The notes: generated by a model not told the origin, from the letters alone. Shown: positions 44,691 to 56,385, counted from the stretch's first letter. The stretch: 64,000 nucleotides of DNA from Pseudomonas sp. KK4 (GCF_001984065.1 NZ_LYVP01000001.1:1-64000), one strand, 5' to 3'. Numbers and translations: made by a program.

Positions 44691-45608
44691 ATGCAAAGGT
44701 TATCCACAGTACTGACTGTCGGGCTTCTGGCCCTTGGCAGTGCATCGGCCTACGCCGATCAATGCGAGACGGTGAAAATGGCTGATCCCGGCTGGAGCGA
44801 CATCGCCGCGACCAACGCCATCACCGGGTTTCTGCTGGACGGCATGGGCTACAAGGCCAAGGTCGACACCCTGGCCGTGCCGATCACCTTTGGCGGTCTC
44901 AAGGATGGCCAGGTGGATGTGTTCCTGGGTAACTGGATGCCGGCGCAGCAGGGCTTCTATGACAAGTTCGTGGCCACGGGCGATGTCACGCAACTGGCCA
45001 AGAACCTCGATGGCACCGAATTCACCCTCGCCGTCCCGGACTATGTGTGGGACGCGGGTGTGCATAACTTTGCCGACCTGAACAAGTTCGCCGACAAGTT
45101 CGACCACAAGATCTACGGCATCGGCTCGGGTGCGCCGGCGAACATTTCACTGCAAGAGATCATCAAGAAGAACGATTTCGACATGGGCCAGTGGAAACTG
45201 GTGGAGTCCAGCGAGCAGGCGATGCTGGCTGAAGTGTCCCGGGCGGTGAAGAAACAGAAATTCGTCACCTTCCTCGGCTGGACCCCACACCCGATGAACG
45301 TGCAGCTGAAAATGCACTACCTCAAGGGCGGCGAGAAATACTTCGGCGACACCGGCAGCGTCCACACCCTGACCCGCAAGGGTTATGCACAGGCCTGCCC
45401 GAACGTTGGCAAGCTGCTGACCAACCTGAGCTTCACCCAGGACATGGAGAACAGCATCATGGCCGAGGTGGTGAACAAGAAAGTCAGCAATGCCGATGCG
45501 GCCAAGGCCTGGATCAAGGCCAACCCGGCGGTACTGGATAAATGGCTTGATGGCGTAAAAACCGTGGACGGCAAGGAGGCGTTGCCGGCGGTCAAAGCCA
45601 AGTTGTGA
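44691..45608 (+). CDS. Choline ABC transporter substrate-binding protein (ChoX-like)
   Basis: This 305-aa periplasmic protein has a signal peptide (LLALGSASAYA) and the OpuAC/glycine betaine-type fold. Motifs are MADPGWSDIAATNAI, VDVFLGNWMPAQ and FLGWTPHPMN; the aromatic residues that box quaternary amines are present. It follows betC by 16 bases with a GGGGA site. No permease or ATPase lies nearby, so it must use a distant ABC transporter. The ligand could be choline, betaine or choline-sulfate. Confidence 0.9.
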   Translation: MQRLSTVLTVGLLALGSASAYADQCETVKMADPGWSDIAATNAITGFLLDGMGYKAKVDTLAVPITFGGLKDGQVDVFLGNWMPAQQGFYDKFVATGDVTQLAKNLDGTEFTLAVPDYVWDAGVHNFADLNKFADKFDHKIYGIGSGAPANISLQEIIKKNDFDMGQWKLVESSEQAMLAEVSRAVKKQKFVTFLGWTPHPMNVQLKMHYLKGGEKYFGDTGSVHTLTRKGYAQACPNVGKLLTNLSFTQDMENSIMAEVVNKKVSNADAAKAWIKANPAVLDKWLDGVKTVDGKEALPAVKAKL

Positions 45609-45645
45609 AGATGACCGCTGGCCAGAACTTGCAATGATGACCGGA

Positions 45646-45760
45646 GGCGAGGGAGCTCGCTCCCGCTCGGCTGCGCAGCAGACGCAACCCTGACAACTCG
45701 GTAGCGATGTTGAAGGGTTTGGGAGCGCTCCGCGCTCCAGCGGGAGCACGCTCCCTCGCC
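45646..45760. repeat. REPIN (family B)
   Basis: The arms GGCGAGGGAGCTCGCTCCCG (45646-45667) and its complement (45739-45760) match the element at 8.9 kb. The 71-base centre has a secondary dyad GGGAGCGC-TCC-GCGCTCC at 45721-45738. Confidence 0.85.
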
Positions 45761-45850
45761 ACACACAGCGCCTTCAGAACACCAGGCTTGCCGGCCACAA
45801 TAATTGCTTGATCCTGATACCCTTGCGCCAACCCCCAACCGAGAGGACCC

Positions 45851-47419
45851 ATGGCCCTTCCCAGTCGCCATTCACTCTTCCCGTTCCTCAGCTGGCTGCC
45901 CCGCCAGACCCGCGCCAGCGTCGGCCGCGATCTGATCGTCGGCCTCAGCGGCGCAATCCTGGCGTTGCCGCAATCCATTGCCTACGCCTTGATCGCCGGT
46001 CTGCCACCGGAGTACGGCCTGTACGCGGCAATCATTCCGGTATTGATCGCTTGCCTGTGGGGCTCGTCGTGGCATCTGATCTGCGGCCCTACGGCGGCCA
46101 TCTCGATTGTCCTGTACGCCAGCGTCAGTCCTCTGGCTGTTCCGGCGACCCAGGACTACGTGACGTTGATCCTGCTCCTGACCTTTCTGGCGGGTATCTT
46201 CCAATGGCTGCTGGGCCTGTTGCGCTTCGGCGCGCTGGTGAACTTCGTCTCGCATTCGGTGGTGCTCGGCTTCACCCTCGGCGCGGCCGTGGTGATTGCC
46301 ATTGGCCAGTTGCCCAACCTGCTGGGGCTGGACCTGCCCAGCCAAGCCACCGCTCTGGACAGCTTCATCACCTTGTTCAAGCACCTGGGGGAAATCGACA
46401 AACCGTCCTTACTGCTGGGGCTGGCGACGGTGGTGGTGGGTGTAACGCTCAAACTGTGGTTGCCGCGCTGGCCGACCTTGTTGATTACCCTGGTGCTGGG
46501 AGCGCTGCTGGTTTGGCTGTGGCCATCGATGTTCGGTCACGTGAAGTTGGTCAGTGCCTTCACCGGCAAGCTGCCGCCCTTGAGCTCGCTGCCGCTGGAC
46601 CTCGACCTGATTCTGCGTTTGCTGCCCAGTGCGGTAGCGGTGGGCATGCTCGGTCTGGTCACCAGCCTGTCGATAGCCCGCTCGTTGTCAGCGCGTTCGC
46701 AGCAGTTGCTCGATGCCAACCAGGAAGTCCGTGCCCAGGGGTTATCCAACATCGTCGGGGCGTTTTTTTCCGGATCGCTGTCCGCCGGTTCCTTCACCCG
46801 CTCGGGCCTGAGCTACGAAGCGGGGGCCTGTTCGCCCCTGGCGGGTATTTTTTCGGCGTTGTGGGTGTCGCTGTTCGCGATCTTCGGCGCGCAATTGATT
46901 GCCCACATTCCAATCCCGGCCATGGCCGGCAGCATTTTGTTGATCGCCTGGGGCCTGGTCGACCACCGCGGGATTCGCGCCCTGCTGCGGGTCAGCCGCG
47001 CCGAGTTCGTGGTCATGGCCCTGACCTGCATCGCCACGTTGCTGTTGGAACTGCAGACGGCGATCTATGCCGGGGTGCTGGCGTCGCTGTTCTTTTACTT
47101 GAAACGCACCTCGCAACCGCGGGTGCAGCATGTGTGCGATGGCGATGAGGATATCCTGCGGGTGGGCGGTTCGATCTTTTTCGGCGCCAGCCATTACCTG
47201 CAAGTGCGCCTGCAACGGATGCAAGGCGCGCGGGTGGTGATCGAGGCGCAGCAGATCAACTTCATCGACTATTCGGGGGTGGAGATGCTGCATCAGGAGG
47301 CGCGGCGGTTGCTGGGGCAGGATCGCAGTTTGACCTTGCGCCAGGCACGGCCGCAGGTGGTGGAAGAATTGAGGAAACTTGAGGGCGCGGAGAAATGCCC
47401 GATTCGCTTCGAAGATTGA
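45851..47419 (+). CDS. SulP-family anion transporter with STAS domain
   Basis: This 522-aa transporter has a membrane part of about 400 residues (LIVGLSGAILALPQSIAYALIAGLPPEYGLYAA is the SulP signature region) and a C-terminal STAS domain (about 430-515, INFIDYSGVEMLHQEA). SulP proteins move sulfate or bicarbonate. In this cluster it could import choline-O-sulfate or handle the sulfate released by BetC. It is separated from the binding-protein gene by a REPIN, so it may have its own promoter. Confidence 0.9.
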   Translation: MALPSRHSLFPFLSWLPRQTRASVGRDLIVGLSGAILALPQSIAYALIAGLPPEYGLYAAIIPVLIACLWGSSWHLICGPTAAISIVLYASVSPLAVPATQDYVTLILLLTFLAGIFQWLLGLLRFGALVNFVSHSVVLGFTLGAAVVIAIGQLPNLLGLDLPSQATALDSFITLFKHLGEIDKPSLLLGLATVVVGVTLKLWLPRWPTLLITLVLGALLVWLWPSMFGHVKLVSAFTGKLPPLSSLPLDLDLILRLLPSAVAVGMLGLVTSLSIARSLSARSQQLLDANQEVRAQGLSNIVGAFFSGSLSAGSFTRSGLSYEAGACSPLAGIFSALWVSLFAIFGAQLIAHIPIPAMAGSILLIAWGLVDHRGIRALLRVSRAEFVVMALTCIATLLLELQTAIYAGVLASLFFYLKRTSQPRVQHVCDGDEDILRVGGSIFFGASHYLQVRLQRMQGARVVIEAQQINFIDYSGVEMLHQEARRLLGQDRSLTLRQARPQVVEELRKLEGAEKCPIRFED

Positions 47420-47436
47420 AACCCGAATCTTTCTCC

Positions 47437-47508
47437 GTAGGAGCGAGGCTTGCCCGCGAAGCTTTTGGCGTACTTGAGGACGCCTTCGCGGGCGAGCCTC
47501 GCTCCTAC
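47437..47508. repeat. REPIN (family C, GTAGGAGCGAGG type)
   Basis: The arms GTAGGAGCGAGGCTTGCCCG (47437-47461) and its complement (47484-47508) enclose 22 bases. The core differs from families A and B, so it is a third REP type. It lies between the convergent SulP and aroE genes. Confidence 0.88.
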
Positions 47509-47522
47509 AGACAGTCGGGGTG

Positions 47523-48344
47523 TTATGCGGCCAGTTGTCGGCGCAGTTCAGCCAGCACCGGCGCGGTATCCGGGCGCACGCCGCGCCACAGATAGAAGGC
47601 TTCGGCCGCTTGCTCGGCCAGCATCCCCAAGCCATCCATCGACACCGCCGCGCCGTGCTCGGTAGCCCAACGACAGAACGACGTCGGCTCCTTGCCGTAC
47701 ATCATGTCGTAGCACAGCGTCTTGCCCGGTTCGATCAGGCTGGCGGCAATCGGCGGCACATCGCCCGACAGGCTGGCGGACGTCGCGTTGATGATCAGGT
47801 CCACCGATTCCTGCAACCAGTCGTAGCCGCTGGCCGATACCGGCCCCAGGTCGCAGAACAATTCCGCCAGCAGCTCGGCCTTGTCCACCGTGCGGTTGGC
47901 GATGATCACCGACGCCGGTTGTTCGGTCAGCAACGGTTCCAGCGCACCGCGTACCGCGCCACCAGCGCCGAGCAGCAATATGCGCTTGCCCTTGAGGCTG
48001 AACCCGGCGTTGACCGTCAGGTCGCGCACCAGGCCGGCGCCGTCGGTGTTGTCGCCAAGCAACGAGCCATCAGCCAGCTTGCTCAGGGTATTCACCGCAC
48101 CGGCCCGCTGCGCCCGGGCAGTCAGGCTGTTCGCCAGGCGGAACGCTTCTTCCTTGAACGGTACCGTGACATTCGCCCCGCGCCCTTCAAGGAAAAACGC
48201 CCGGGCAAACTCGGAAAAATCGTCGAGCGGTGCCAGCGAAGCGCTGTAGTCCAGCTGCTGCGCGGTCTGCTCGGCGAACAGACGGTGAATCAGTGGCGAC
48301 TTGCTGTGGCCAATCGGGTTACCGAAAACGACATAACGGTCCAT
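47523..48344 (-). CDS. aroE: Shikimate dehydrogenase AroE
   Basis: This 273-aa NADP-dependent enzyme reduces 3-dehydroshikimate in aromatic amino acid synthesis. The substrate site has [13 protein letters not shown] and [11 protein letters not shown] (catalytic Lys), then NTDGAGLV, and the cofactor site [10 protein letters not shown] and NRTVDKA. GAGGAG lies five bases from the ATG at 48344. It lies 13 bases after hemF on the same strand, forming a hemF-aroE pair. Confidence 0.95.
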   Translation of the reverse strand: MDRYVVFGNPIGHSKSPLIHRLFAEQTAQQLDYSASLAPLDDFSEFARAFFLEGRGANVTVPFKEEAFRLANSLTARAQRAGAVNTLSKLADGSLLGDNTDGAGLVRDLTVNAGFSLKGKRILLLGAGGAVRGALEPLLTEQPASVIIANRTVDKAELLAELFCDLGPVSASGYDWLQESVDLIINATSASLSGDVPPIAASLIEPGKTLCYDMMYGKEPTSFCRWATEHGAAVSMDGLGMLAEQAAEAFYLWRGVRPDTAPVLAELRRQLAA

Positions 48345-48357
48345 CGACACTCCTCGT

Positions 48358-49296
<939 letters not shown>

Positions 49297-49435
49297 CTAC
49301 GCGACGCTCCATCGGAGCGGGCTGGCGCAAATGGGCGCGTAGCATACCACTGGCGGTGCACCGATCGCAGTTGACGAAGATCGTGGTTAGGAGTCCGATA
49401 GGGCGCTTCGTATCGACGAATCAAGGAGAAGGCAG

Positions 49436-50413
49436 ATGGCAAAGCGTATCCAGTTCCGCGCCCATGGCGGCCCCGAAGTACTCGAGTATGTGGATTACCA
49501 GCCCGCCGAGCCCGGCCCGCAACAGGTCCGCGTGAGCAACAAGGCCATCGGCCTGAACTTCATCGACACCTATTATCGCAGCGGGCTCTATCCACCGCCG
49601 TCCCTGCCATCGGGTGTGGGTTCGGAAGGCGCCGGTGTGGTCGAAGCGGTCGGCAGCGAAGTCACCCGGTTCAAGGTCGGCGATCGCGTGGCTTACGGCA
49701 GCGGCCCGCTGGGTGCCTACAGTAATGTTCACGTCTTGCCTGAGGCCAATCTGGTCAAGCTGCCGGACGCCATCAGCTTCGAGCAGGCCGCCGGGGTCAT
49801 GCTCAAAGGCCTGACCGTGCAGTACCTGCTGCGCCAGACCTACGAGCTCAAGGGCGGCGAAACCGTCCTGTTCCACGCCGCTGCCGGCGGTGTCGGGTCT
49901 CTGGCGTGCCAGTGGGCCAAGGCCTTGGGCGTAAACTTGATCGGCACCGTGAGTTCGCCGGAAAAAGCCGCCCTGGCCAAGGCCAACGGTGCCTGGGCGA
50001 CCATCGACTACAGCCATGAGAATGTCGCGCAACGGGTGCTGGAGTTGACCGACGGCAAGAAAGTCCAGGTGGTGTACGACGGCGTGGGCAAGGACACCTG
50101 GCTGACATCCCTTGACAGCGTTGCGCCTCGCGGGCTGGTGGTGAGCTTCGGCAATGCGTCCGGCGCGGTGGATGGGGTGAACCTGGGGATTCTGGCGGCG
50201 AAGGGTTCATTGTATGTGACCCGTCCCACCCTTGGGACCTACGCCAACAACGCCGAGAACCTGCAGCGGATGGCGGATGAGCTGTTCGGGATGATCATCA
50301 GCGGCAAGCTGACCGTGGATATCAGCCAGCGGTTTGCCCTGGCCGATGCGGCGAAGGCGCAGACTGAGTTGTCAGCGCGGCGCACGACTGGGTCGGTTGT
50401 GCTGTTGCCCTGA
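49436..50413 (+). CDS. NADPH:quinone oxidoreductase (zinc-free medium-chain type)
   Basis: This 325-aa member of the QOR family of the medium-chain dehydrogenases reduces quinones with NADPH. The N-terminal domain has GLNFIDTYYRSGLY and the Rossmann part HAAAGGVGSLACQWAKALG; it lacks the zinc-binding Cys/His pattern of alcohol dehydrogenases. An AAGGAGAAGG site precedes the ATG. It is a single gene divergent from hemF. Confidence 0.92.
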   Translation: MAKRIQFRAHGGPEVLEYVDYQPAEPGPQQVRVSNKAIGLNFIDTYYRSGLYPPPSLPSGVGSEGAGVVEAVGSEVTRFKVGDRVAYGSGPLGAYSNVHVLPEANLVKLPDAISFEQAAGVMLKGLTVQYLLRQTYELKGGETVLFHAAAGGVGSLACQWAKALGVNLIGTVSSPEKAALAKANGAWATIDYSHENVAQRVLELTDGKKVQVVYDGVGKDTWLTSLDSVAPRGLVVSFGNASGAVDGVNLGILAAKGSLYVTRPTLGTYANNAENLQRMADELFGMIISGKLTVDISQRFALADAAKAQTELSARRTTGSVVLLP

Positions 50414-50437
50414 GATTCGGGGCGGTACTAAGGGCCT

Positions 50438-50531
50438 CTTCGCGAGCAAGCCCGCTCCCACCTTTGATCGTTTTCGAACACAAGCTCTGTGTTCACTGAT
50501 GATCAGAGGTGGGAGCGGGCTTGCTCGCGAA
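50438..50531. repeat. REPIN (family A, extended arms)
   Basis: The arms at 50438-50462 and 50509-50531 match family A. The inner flanks (CTTTGATC and GATCAGAGG) extend the pairing. It sits between the convergent qor and tsaC genes. Confidence 0.9.
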
Positions 50532-50547
50532 TGGGGCCTGCTCGGTC

Positions 50548-51105
50548 TTAATCCGGTCGCACAACGCGACCGGTCGCCAAATCGCGAATCACGCTGGGAT
50601 TCTTGCGCCCACCCAGCATCCCACCGAGCACCGCATCAACCTGCCCGCGGAAGTACTGCTCGACACGAATCCGCGAGCGCGCTGCCGGCCGGCCCTGTGG
50701 GTTGGCGGAGGTCGACACCAGCGGGCCGACCAGAGCGCACAATTCCCGCACCTGCGGATGATCGCTGACCCGCAGGGCCACCGTTTCATGCACGCCGGTA
50801 ATCCACTGCGGCAATAGATTCTGGTGCGGCACCAGCCAGGTGTTGGGCCCAGGCCAGGTGCTGGCCATGCGGTCCATCCACAGCTCAGGGAAGTCTTCGA
50901 ACAGGAAATCGAACTGGCGGATGTTATCGGCCACCAGAATCAGGCCCTTGTCCACAGACCGGCCCTTGATCAGCAACAAACGCTCCACTGCCTCTTCGTC
51001 CCACGGGTCGCAACCCAGACCCCAGACAGCTTCGGTTGGGTAGGCAAGCACCGCCCCGGCGCGAACGGCTCGTGCGGCTTGTTGCACACGCCAACTGTTG
51101 ACCAT
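50548..51105 (-). CDS. tsaC: Threonylcarbamoyl-AMP synthase TsaC
   Basis: This 185-aa YrdC-like protein makes threonylcarbamoyl-AMP for the t6A modification of ANN-decoding tRNAs. Key regions are [33 protein letters not shown] (Lys and Arg of the nucleotide site), [12 protein letters not shown] and [14 protein letters not shown]. The length is that of the short TsaC form. It follows dprA by 55 bases, on the same strand. Confidence 0.94.
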   Translation of the reverse strand: MVNSWRVQQAARAVRAGAVLAYPTEAVWGLGCDPWDEEAVERLLLIKGRSVDKGLILVADNIRQFDFLFEDFPELWMDRMASTWPGPNTWLVPHQNLLPQWITGVHETVALRVSDHPQVRELCALVGPLVSTSANPQGRPAARSRIRVEQYFRGQVDAVLGGMLGGRKNPSVIRDLATGRVVRPD

Positions 51106-51160
51106 GAATAAACTCTCCAGAATAAGGCTCTGCGCAGTTTACCGATCTTCCTTGTAAAAC

Positions 51161-52264
51161 CTAGCTCACCCGCGCAAACCAGCGCCCGTTTTCGCAGACG
51201 GCGCTGCCTTCCATTTCCATTTCGGTCAGCGCCGCCAGCACTTTGGGCAGGCTCCAGCCGCTGGCATCGGCCAATGCTTCACTGCTATGGGGCGCGGCGT
51301 GGAGCAACGCCAGCAAAGGATGGCGCGCCATCGGGGCCGGGGCCAGAGAGAAGGAGGTCTGTTGCCAGCCGCGCAGGGCTTCGAGGATATGCTCGACGGT
51401 TTCCACCAACGCCGCGCCGTCGCGGATCAACTGGTGACAGCCCTTGGCACCGGGGTGATGGATCGAGCCCGGAATCGCATACACCTCGCGCCCCTGCTCC
51501 GCGGCAAGCTTGGCGGTGATCAATGAACCGCTGGCGACACTGGCCTCGACCACCAATACGCCGAGGGACAAACCGCTGATGATTCGATTACGCCGCGGGA
51601 AGTTGCTGGCGGTGGGGCCGGCGTCCAGCGGGAACTCGGAAACGACCGCGCTGCCGGTGGCTATCATCGCGTCGGCCAGTCGACGATTGCGCTGTGGATA
51701 AAACTTTTCCAGCCCTGTGCCCAGCACGCCGATTGTTTGGCCGCCAACGTCCAGTGCGGCTTGGTGCGCAGCAGCGTCGATACCCAGGGCCAGGCCACTG
51801 GTGATGACAAAACCGGCGCTGGCCAGGCTGCGGGAAAAGGCGGCAGCGGTGTCCATGCCGGGCCTTGAAGCGCGACGGCTGCCGACCATCGCCAGTTGCG
51901 GTTTTTCCAGAATGCCAGGGTCGCCCGCGACGAATAACAGCGGCGGCGCATCGCTGATCTCCGCCAGCAGCGCCGGGTAGTCTGGCTGGTCCCACATCAG
52001 TAAATGCTGGGCCGGACGCTCCAGCCAGGCCAATGCATGGCTGGCGCCATCGCGAATTTCCGTGCTTCGCCGAGCCTCGGAACAGGCCAGCGGCAAGCCC
52101 AGCGCACGCCAGGCACTGGCCGGTGCGCTGATGGCTTTTGACGCCGAGCCGAAGGCTTCCAGCAGTTTCTTGAACCGCGCCGGACCGAGTTCCGGCAAAC
52201 GGTGCAGGCGTAAACGAGCTTCCAGTTCCGATGGGGAAACCGGTGCAACAGCAGACTGCGACAT
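51161..52264 (-). CDS. dprA: DNA-processing protein DprA
   Basis: This 367-aa protein loads RecA on incoming single-stranded DNA during transformation. It has an N-terminal helical part, the Rossmann-like DprA domain (about residues 75-285; AMVGSRRASRPGMDTAAAFSRSL, SGLALGIDAAAHQAAL, GTGLEKFYPQRNRRLA) and a C-terminal winged helix (about 305-365). It is intact. A perfect DnaA box lies inside the gene (51693) and another 47 bases upstream of the start. Confidence 0.95.
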   Translation of the reverse strand: MSQSAVAPVSPSELEARLRLHRLPELGPARFKKLLEAFGSASKAISAPASAWRALGLPLACSEARRSTEIRDGASHALAWLERPAQHLLMWDQPDYPALLAEISDAPPLLFVAGDPGILEKPQLAMVGSRRASRPGMDTAAAFSRSLASAGFVITSGLALGIDAAAHQAALDVGGQTIGVLGTGLEKFYPQRNRRLADAMIATGSAVVSEFPLDAGPTASNFPRRNRIISGLSLGVLVVEASVASGSLITAKLAAEQGREVYAIPGSIHHPGAKGCHQLIRDGAALVETVEHILEALRGWQQTSFSLAPAPMARHPLLALLHAAPHSSEALADASGWSLPKVLAALTEMEMEGSAVCENGRWFARVS

Positions 52265-52345
52265 GGATCATCCTTGATCGTTATAAGCACCCGCCCAAGC
52301 GGGAATAAGCTGTGGATAACTCTGTTGGTAACTTGTGAAGCCTGC

Positions 52346-53371
52346 TTACGGATTGCGCACCTTGTCCAACACCGCCAGCGAGCGCGTTGCATTGAGCACC
52401 AGCCCGTAGCTGAGCTTGTCGTAGGTACGGAAAACCATCAGCAGGCCGGCACGTTCATCGGGGATCTTCAATGGCTGGCCGGTGATATGGTCACGTACGG
52501 TTTCACCGGTCTTCATGACTTCCAGCACGTTGCCTTCCACCAGACCATCGCGCTGGCCCTTGTTCAGCGTGACAACGTCCAGCGCTCCGATCTGGGTAAC
52601 ACCGCGCGGGACGTCGATGATCAGGCCGTCGACCTGAGTCTTGGGTGCACTGGGCATGAAGGTCGAATTGATCGAGCGCTCTTCACCGCTGAACAAGCGA
52701 TCGCCCAAGCGCACTTCCTGGGTCGTGCGCTGCAGCTCGAGCGTGGCAACGTCGCCCTCGGTGGCAACGATTTCACCGCCACCGACGTCATCGGCGTTGA
52801 TCCCCAGAAATTCCCGCGTTTGTGGATCGGTGTAGACCTTGCCCTGGCGGAAGATGCCGTAGACCGGCTGCGCCATGTCGAAGTGGCCGCGGGCGAAGAT
52901 ACGATCGCCCATGCCGCTGAGGACGCGTTCGGCATCACCGGCCACAATGTACGGCGCCTTGTCGAAGTCCTCGACCTTGTCGACGATGCGGTTGCTCAGC
53001 AGAAAGCTGTTGATCGCTTTGAGCGGAATGCTCGGGATGGCATCGGCCACCGGACTGCTGCGCACACTCGGCGAGAGTTTGATGGTGCCGCGCGAAGCGC
53101 CGCGATTGAGAGTCAGGCGTGGCTGGCCGTCGACGTAGCTCAGGGTCAGCGTATCGCCGGGATAGATGAGATTGGGGTTTTCGATTTGTGGATTGGCGCG
53201 CCACAGCTGCGGCCACTGCCACGGTTCACGGAGAAACTTGCCCGAGATGTCCCAGAGCGTGTCCCCCGAGACCACCGTGTATTGCTGTGGAAAACCTTCC
53301 CGAAGTTGCACTTGCGCCTGCGCCCAACCTGCCGAGACCAGAAGGAGCAGGGCGAGTAGTGATTTCCTCAT
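52346..53371 (-). CDS. LysM-domain exported protein
   Basis: This 341-aa protein has a signal peptide ([15 protein letters not shown]) and an N-terminal LysM domain (about residues 31-80: [27 protein letters not shown]), which binds peptidoglycan. The remaining 250 residues form an all-beta-looking region of unknown function. It is conserved beside def and dprA in pseudomonads and is divergent from def. Confidence 0.9.
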   Translation of the reverse strand: MRKSLLALLLLVSAGWAQAQVQLREGFPQQYTVVSGDTLWDISGKFLREPWQWPQLWRANPQIENPNLIYPGDTLTLSYVDGQPRLTLNRGASRGTIKLSPSVRSSPVADAIPSIPLKAINSFLLSNRIVDKVEDFDKAPYIVAGDAERVLSGMGDRIFARGHFDMAQPVYGIFRQGKVYTDPQTREFLGINADDVGGGEIVATEGDVATLELQRTTQEVRLGDRLFSGEERSINSTFMPSAPKTQVDGLIIDVPRGVTQIGALDVVTLNKGQRDGLVEGNVLEVMKTGETVRDHITGQPLKIPDERAGLLMVFRTYDKLSYGLVLNATRSLAVLDKVRNP

Positions 53372-53541
53372 GCGGTGAATCCCTTTATTATGTACGTTCG
53401 CGTGAAACGCCAGAGCCGTCAGTGGCTCGCTCCCGGCTTGCTTATGAAAAGAAGGGAGCTACGTTTTACAAAGGTAGCCTGCATCCTCGGACTCGCCAGG
53501 CACCGACCCGACCTTACCTCACACGTGCAGTCATCAAGCTT

Positions 53542-54048
53542 ATGGCCATTTTGAACATCCTCGAATTTCCTGACTCGCGCCTGCGTACCATCGCCAAACC
53601 GGTGGACGTAGTGGACGACGAAGTACGTCAGTTGGTCGATGACATGTTTGAAACAATGTATGAGGCGCCAGGCATCGGCCTTGCGGCGACTCAAGTCAAC
53701 GTACACAAGCGCATCGTCGTGATGGACCTTTCCGAAGACCGCACCGAGCCGCGAGTGTTCATCAACCCCGAACTCGAGCCCCTGACCGACGACATGGGCC
53801 AGTATCAGGAAGGCTGTCTTTCGGTACCCGGCTTCTACGAAAACGTCGATCGCCCGCAACGGGTCAGGGTCAAGGCGCTGGACCGCGACGGCAAGCCCTA
53901 CGAATTGATCGCCGAAGACCTGCTCGCCGTGTGCATCCAGCACGAATGCGACCACCTCAACGGCAAATTGTTCGTCGATTACCTGTCTACGCTCAAACGC
54001 GATCGCATCAAGAAGAAACTGGAAAAGCTTCATCGCCAGAACGCCTGA
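53542..54048 (+). CDS. def: Peptide deformylase
   Basis: This 168-aa metalloenzyme removes the formyl group from nascent proteins. All three motifs are present: GIGLAATQ (44-51), EGCLSVPG (90-97, metal ligand C92) and HECDH (134-138, two His ligands and catalytic Glu). The longer open frame begins inside the divergent LysM gene and is rejected. A strong terminator follows, so fmt is at least partly separate. Confidence 0.97.
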   Translation: MAILNILEFPDSRLRTIAKPVDVVDDEVRQLVDDMFETMYEAPGIGLAATQVNVHKRIVVMDLSEDRTEPRVFINPELEPLTDDMGQYQEGCLSVPGFYENVDRPQRVRVKALDRDGKPYELIAEDLLAVCIQHECDHLNGKLFVDYLSTLKRDRIKKKLEKLHRQNA

Positions 54049-54059
54049 TGCCCCTCTTC

Positions 54060-54085
54060 AAAGGCTTGCCGCGGCAAGCCTTTTT
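54060..54085 (+). terminator. Terminator between def and fmt
   Basis: AAAGGCTTGCC and GGCAAGCCTTT form a perfect stem with almost no loop, followed by TTTTTCTTTT. Read-through or a separate promoter would be needed for fmt, 34 bases on. Confidence 0.8.
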
Positions 54086-54118
54086 CTTTTCAAGAAGCTT
54101 TGCAATAGAGAGCCCCCC

Positions 54119-55078
54119 ATGACCGAGCCACTGCGCATAGTCTTTGCCGGCACCCCGGAATTCGCCGCTGAACACCTCAAGGCCCTGCTGAGCAGCCCTT
54201 ACGAGATCGTCGCGGTCTACACCCAACCGGATCGCCCGGCAGGTCGTGGGCAGAAACTGATGCCGAGCCCGGTCAAGCAGCTCGCCCTGGAGAACGACAT
54301 CCCGGTGCTGCAACCGCCCACTCTGCGCAACGAAGACGCCCAGGTCGAACTGGCCGCGCTGAAACCGGACCTGATGGTGGTGGTTGCCTACGGCCTTATC
54401 CTGCCGCAAGTGGTGCTGGACATTCCGCGCCTGGGTTGCATCAACAGCCACGCCTCCCTGCTGCCGCGCTGGCGCGGTGCGGCGCCGATCCAGCGCGCCG
54501 TCGAAGCCGGGGACCGCGAAAGTGGTGTGACCGTGATGCGCATGGAAGCAGGCCTCGACACCGGGCCGATGCTGCTGAAAGTCACCACGCCGATCAGCGC
54601 CGAAGACACAGGTGGCAGCCTCCACGATCGCTTGGCCGAAATGGGCCCACCGGCCGTGGTGCAGGCCATCGCCGGCCTCGCCGCCGGCACCCTGGAGGGC
54701 GAAGTGCAGGACGACAGCCTCGCCACCTACGCGCATAAATTGAACAAGGACGAAGCGCGCATCGACTGGACCCGCCCGGCGGTTGAGCTGGAACGCCTGG
54801 TGCGCGCGTTCAACCCGTGGCCGATCACCCACAGCACGTTGAACGGCGAAGCCTTGAAAGTCCTGGCCGCCAGCCTGACTGAAGGGAAGGGCGCACCGGG
54901 TGAAATCCTCGGCGCCAGCAAGGATGGCTTGCTCGTTGCCTGCGGTGAGCAGGCCCTGTGCCTGACCCGCCTGCAATTGCCCGGTGGCAAGGCGCTGAAC
55001 TTCAGCGATCTGTTCAACAGCCGTCGTGAGAAATTCGCCACGGGCACCGTTCTCGGTCAAGCGGCGGACGCTCAATGA
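54119..55078 (+). CDS. fmt: Methionyl-tRNA formyltransferase
   Basis: This 319-aa enzyme formylates initiator Met-tRNA using 10-formyltetrahydrofolate. The catalytic domain has the [20 protein letters not shown] signature (Asn, His) and DTGPML (Asp). The C-terminal tRNA-binding domain begins near residue 205. It overlaps rsmB by four bases (ATGA). Confidence 0.97.
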   Translation: MTEPLRIVFAGTPEFAAEHLKALLSSPYEIVAVYTQPDRPAGRGQKLMPSPVKQLALENDIPVLQPPTLRNEDAQVELAALKPDLMVVVAYGLILPQVVLDIPRLGCINSHASLLPRWRGAAPIQRAVEAGDRESGVTVMRMEAGLDTGPMLLKVTTPISAEDTGGSLHDRLAEMGPPAVVQAIAGLAAGTLEGEVQDDSLATYAHKLNKDEARIDWTRPAVELERLVRAFNPWPITHSTLNGEALKVLAASLTEGKGAPGEILGASKDGLLVACGEQALCLTRLQLPGGKALNFSDLFNSRREKFATGTVLGQAADAQ

Positions 55079-56385
55079 ACCCTCGTCTGGCCGCCGCCAA
55101 GGCACTGGCTGCCGTACTCAGCGGAAAAGCCTCACTCAACAGCTCACTGCCAACGCAACTGGACAAGGTCGAGGACCGCGATCGCGGCTTCACCCAGGAC
55201 CTGGCGTTTGGCACCGCACGTTGGCAGCCGCGCTTGTCGGCGCTGGCGGCCAAGTTGCTGCAAAAGCCGTTCAAGGCCGCCGATGCCGATGTCGAAGCGT
55301 TGTTGCTGGTCGGCCTCTATCAATTGCTCTACACCCGGGTGCCGGCCCACGCCGCCATCGGCGAAACCGTCGGTTGCGCCGACAAGCTGAAAAAACCCTG
55401 GGCCAAAGCCTTGCTCAACGCCGTATTGCGCCGTGCCCAGCGCGAAAACGAAGCGTTGCTGGCCGAGCTGGAACACGATCCGGTGGTACGCACCGCTCAC
55501 CCACGCTGGCTGCAAAAATCCCTGAAGGCCTTCTGGCCTGAACAATGGGAAGTGATCTGCGCGGCGAACAACGCCCATCCGCCGATGATTCTGCGGGTCA
55601 ACCGCCGCCATCACTCTCGCGATGCCTATCTGCAGCTGCTGGCGCAGGCTGGCATTGCCGCCAGCCCCTGCGTCTACAGCCGCGACGGCATCATCCTCGA
55701 CGCAGCCGCCGACGTGCGCAGCCTGCCGGGATTCGCCGAAGGCTGGATCAGCGTGCAGGATGAAGCCGCGCAACTGGCTGCCGATCTGCTCGACCTGGCA
55801 CCGGGCCAACGGGTGCTGGACGCCTGCTGCGCGCCGGGCGGCAAGACCTGTCATATCCTTGAAGCCGAGCCGGCCCTCGCCGGCGTGGTCGCCGTGGACC
55901 TGGAAGCCAAGCGCCTGGTGCGGGTGCGGGAAAACCTCGAACGCCTGGGCCTGAGCGCCGAACTGATCGCCGCGGACGGTCGCGACACCGACACCTGGTG
56001 GGACGGCAAGCCGTTCCAGCGCATCCTGCTGGACGCGCCATGTTCGGCCACCGGCGTGATCCGCCGCCACCCGGACATCAAACTCACCCGCCAACCCGAT
56101 GACATTGGTGCGCTGGCGCTGCTGCAAGGCGAACTGCTCGACGCGATGTGGAAAACCCTGGAAGTCGGCGGCATCCTGCTCTACGCCACCTGCTCCACCT
56201 TGCCGACCGAGAACACCGAAGTCATCGAAGCCTTCCTCACCCGCACCCCGGGTGCACGTGAGCTGGACCTGGCCACCGCGGCCGGCATCAAGCAGCCCCA
56301 CGGTCGCCAACTGCTGGCCCAGGAAGGCGGCCACGACGGGTTCTACTACGCCAAGCTGATCAAGATCGCCGCCGCGCGCGGTTAA
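55075..56385 (+). CDS. rsmB: 16S rRNA (cytosine-967-C5)-methyltransferase RsmB
   Basis: This 436-aa protein has an N-terminal NusB-like RNA-binding domain (about residues 5-130) and a SAM-dependent methyltransferase domain. Motif I is [10 protein letters not shown], motif [10 protein letters not shown], and the nucleophilic Cys lies in [11 protein letters not shown]. The start overlaps fmt. trkA follows after 22 bases, so fmt-rsmB-trkA is probably one operon. Confidence 0.96.
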   Translation: MNPRLAAAKALAAVLSGKASLNSSLPTQLDKVEDRDRGFTQDLAFGTARWQPRLSALAAKLLQKPFKAADADVEALLLVGLYQLLYTRVPAHAAIGETVGCADKLKKPWAKALLNAVLRRAQRENEALLAELEHDPVVRTAHPRWLQKSLKAFWPEQWEVICAANNAHPPMILRVNRRHHSRDAYLQLLAQAGIAASPCVYSRDGIILDAAADVRSLPGFAEGWISVQDEAAQLAADLLDLAPGQRVLDACCAPGGKTCHILEAEPALAGVVAVDLEAKRLVRVRENLERLGLSAELIAADGRDTDTWWDGKPFQRILLDAPCSATGVIRRHPDIKLTRQPDDIGALALLQGELLDAMWKTLEVGGILLYATCSTLPTENTEVIEAFLTRTPGARELDLATAAGIKQPHGRQLLAQEGGHDGFYYAKLIKIAAARG

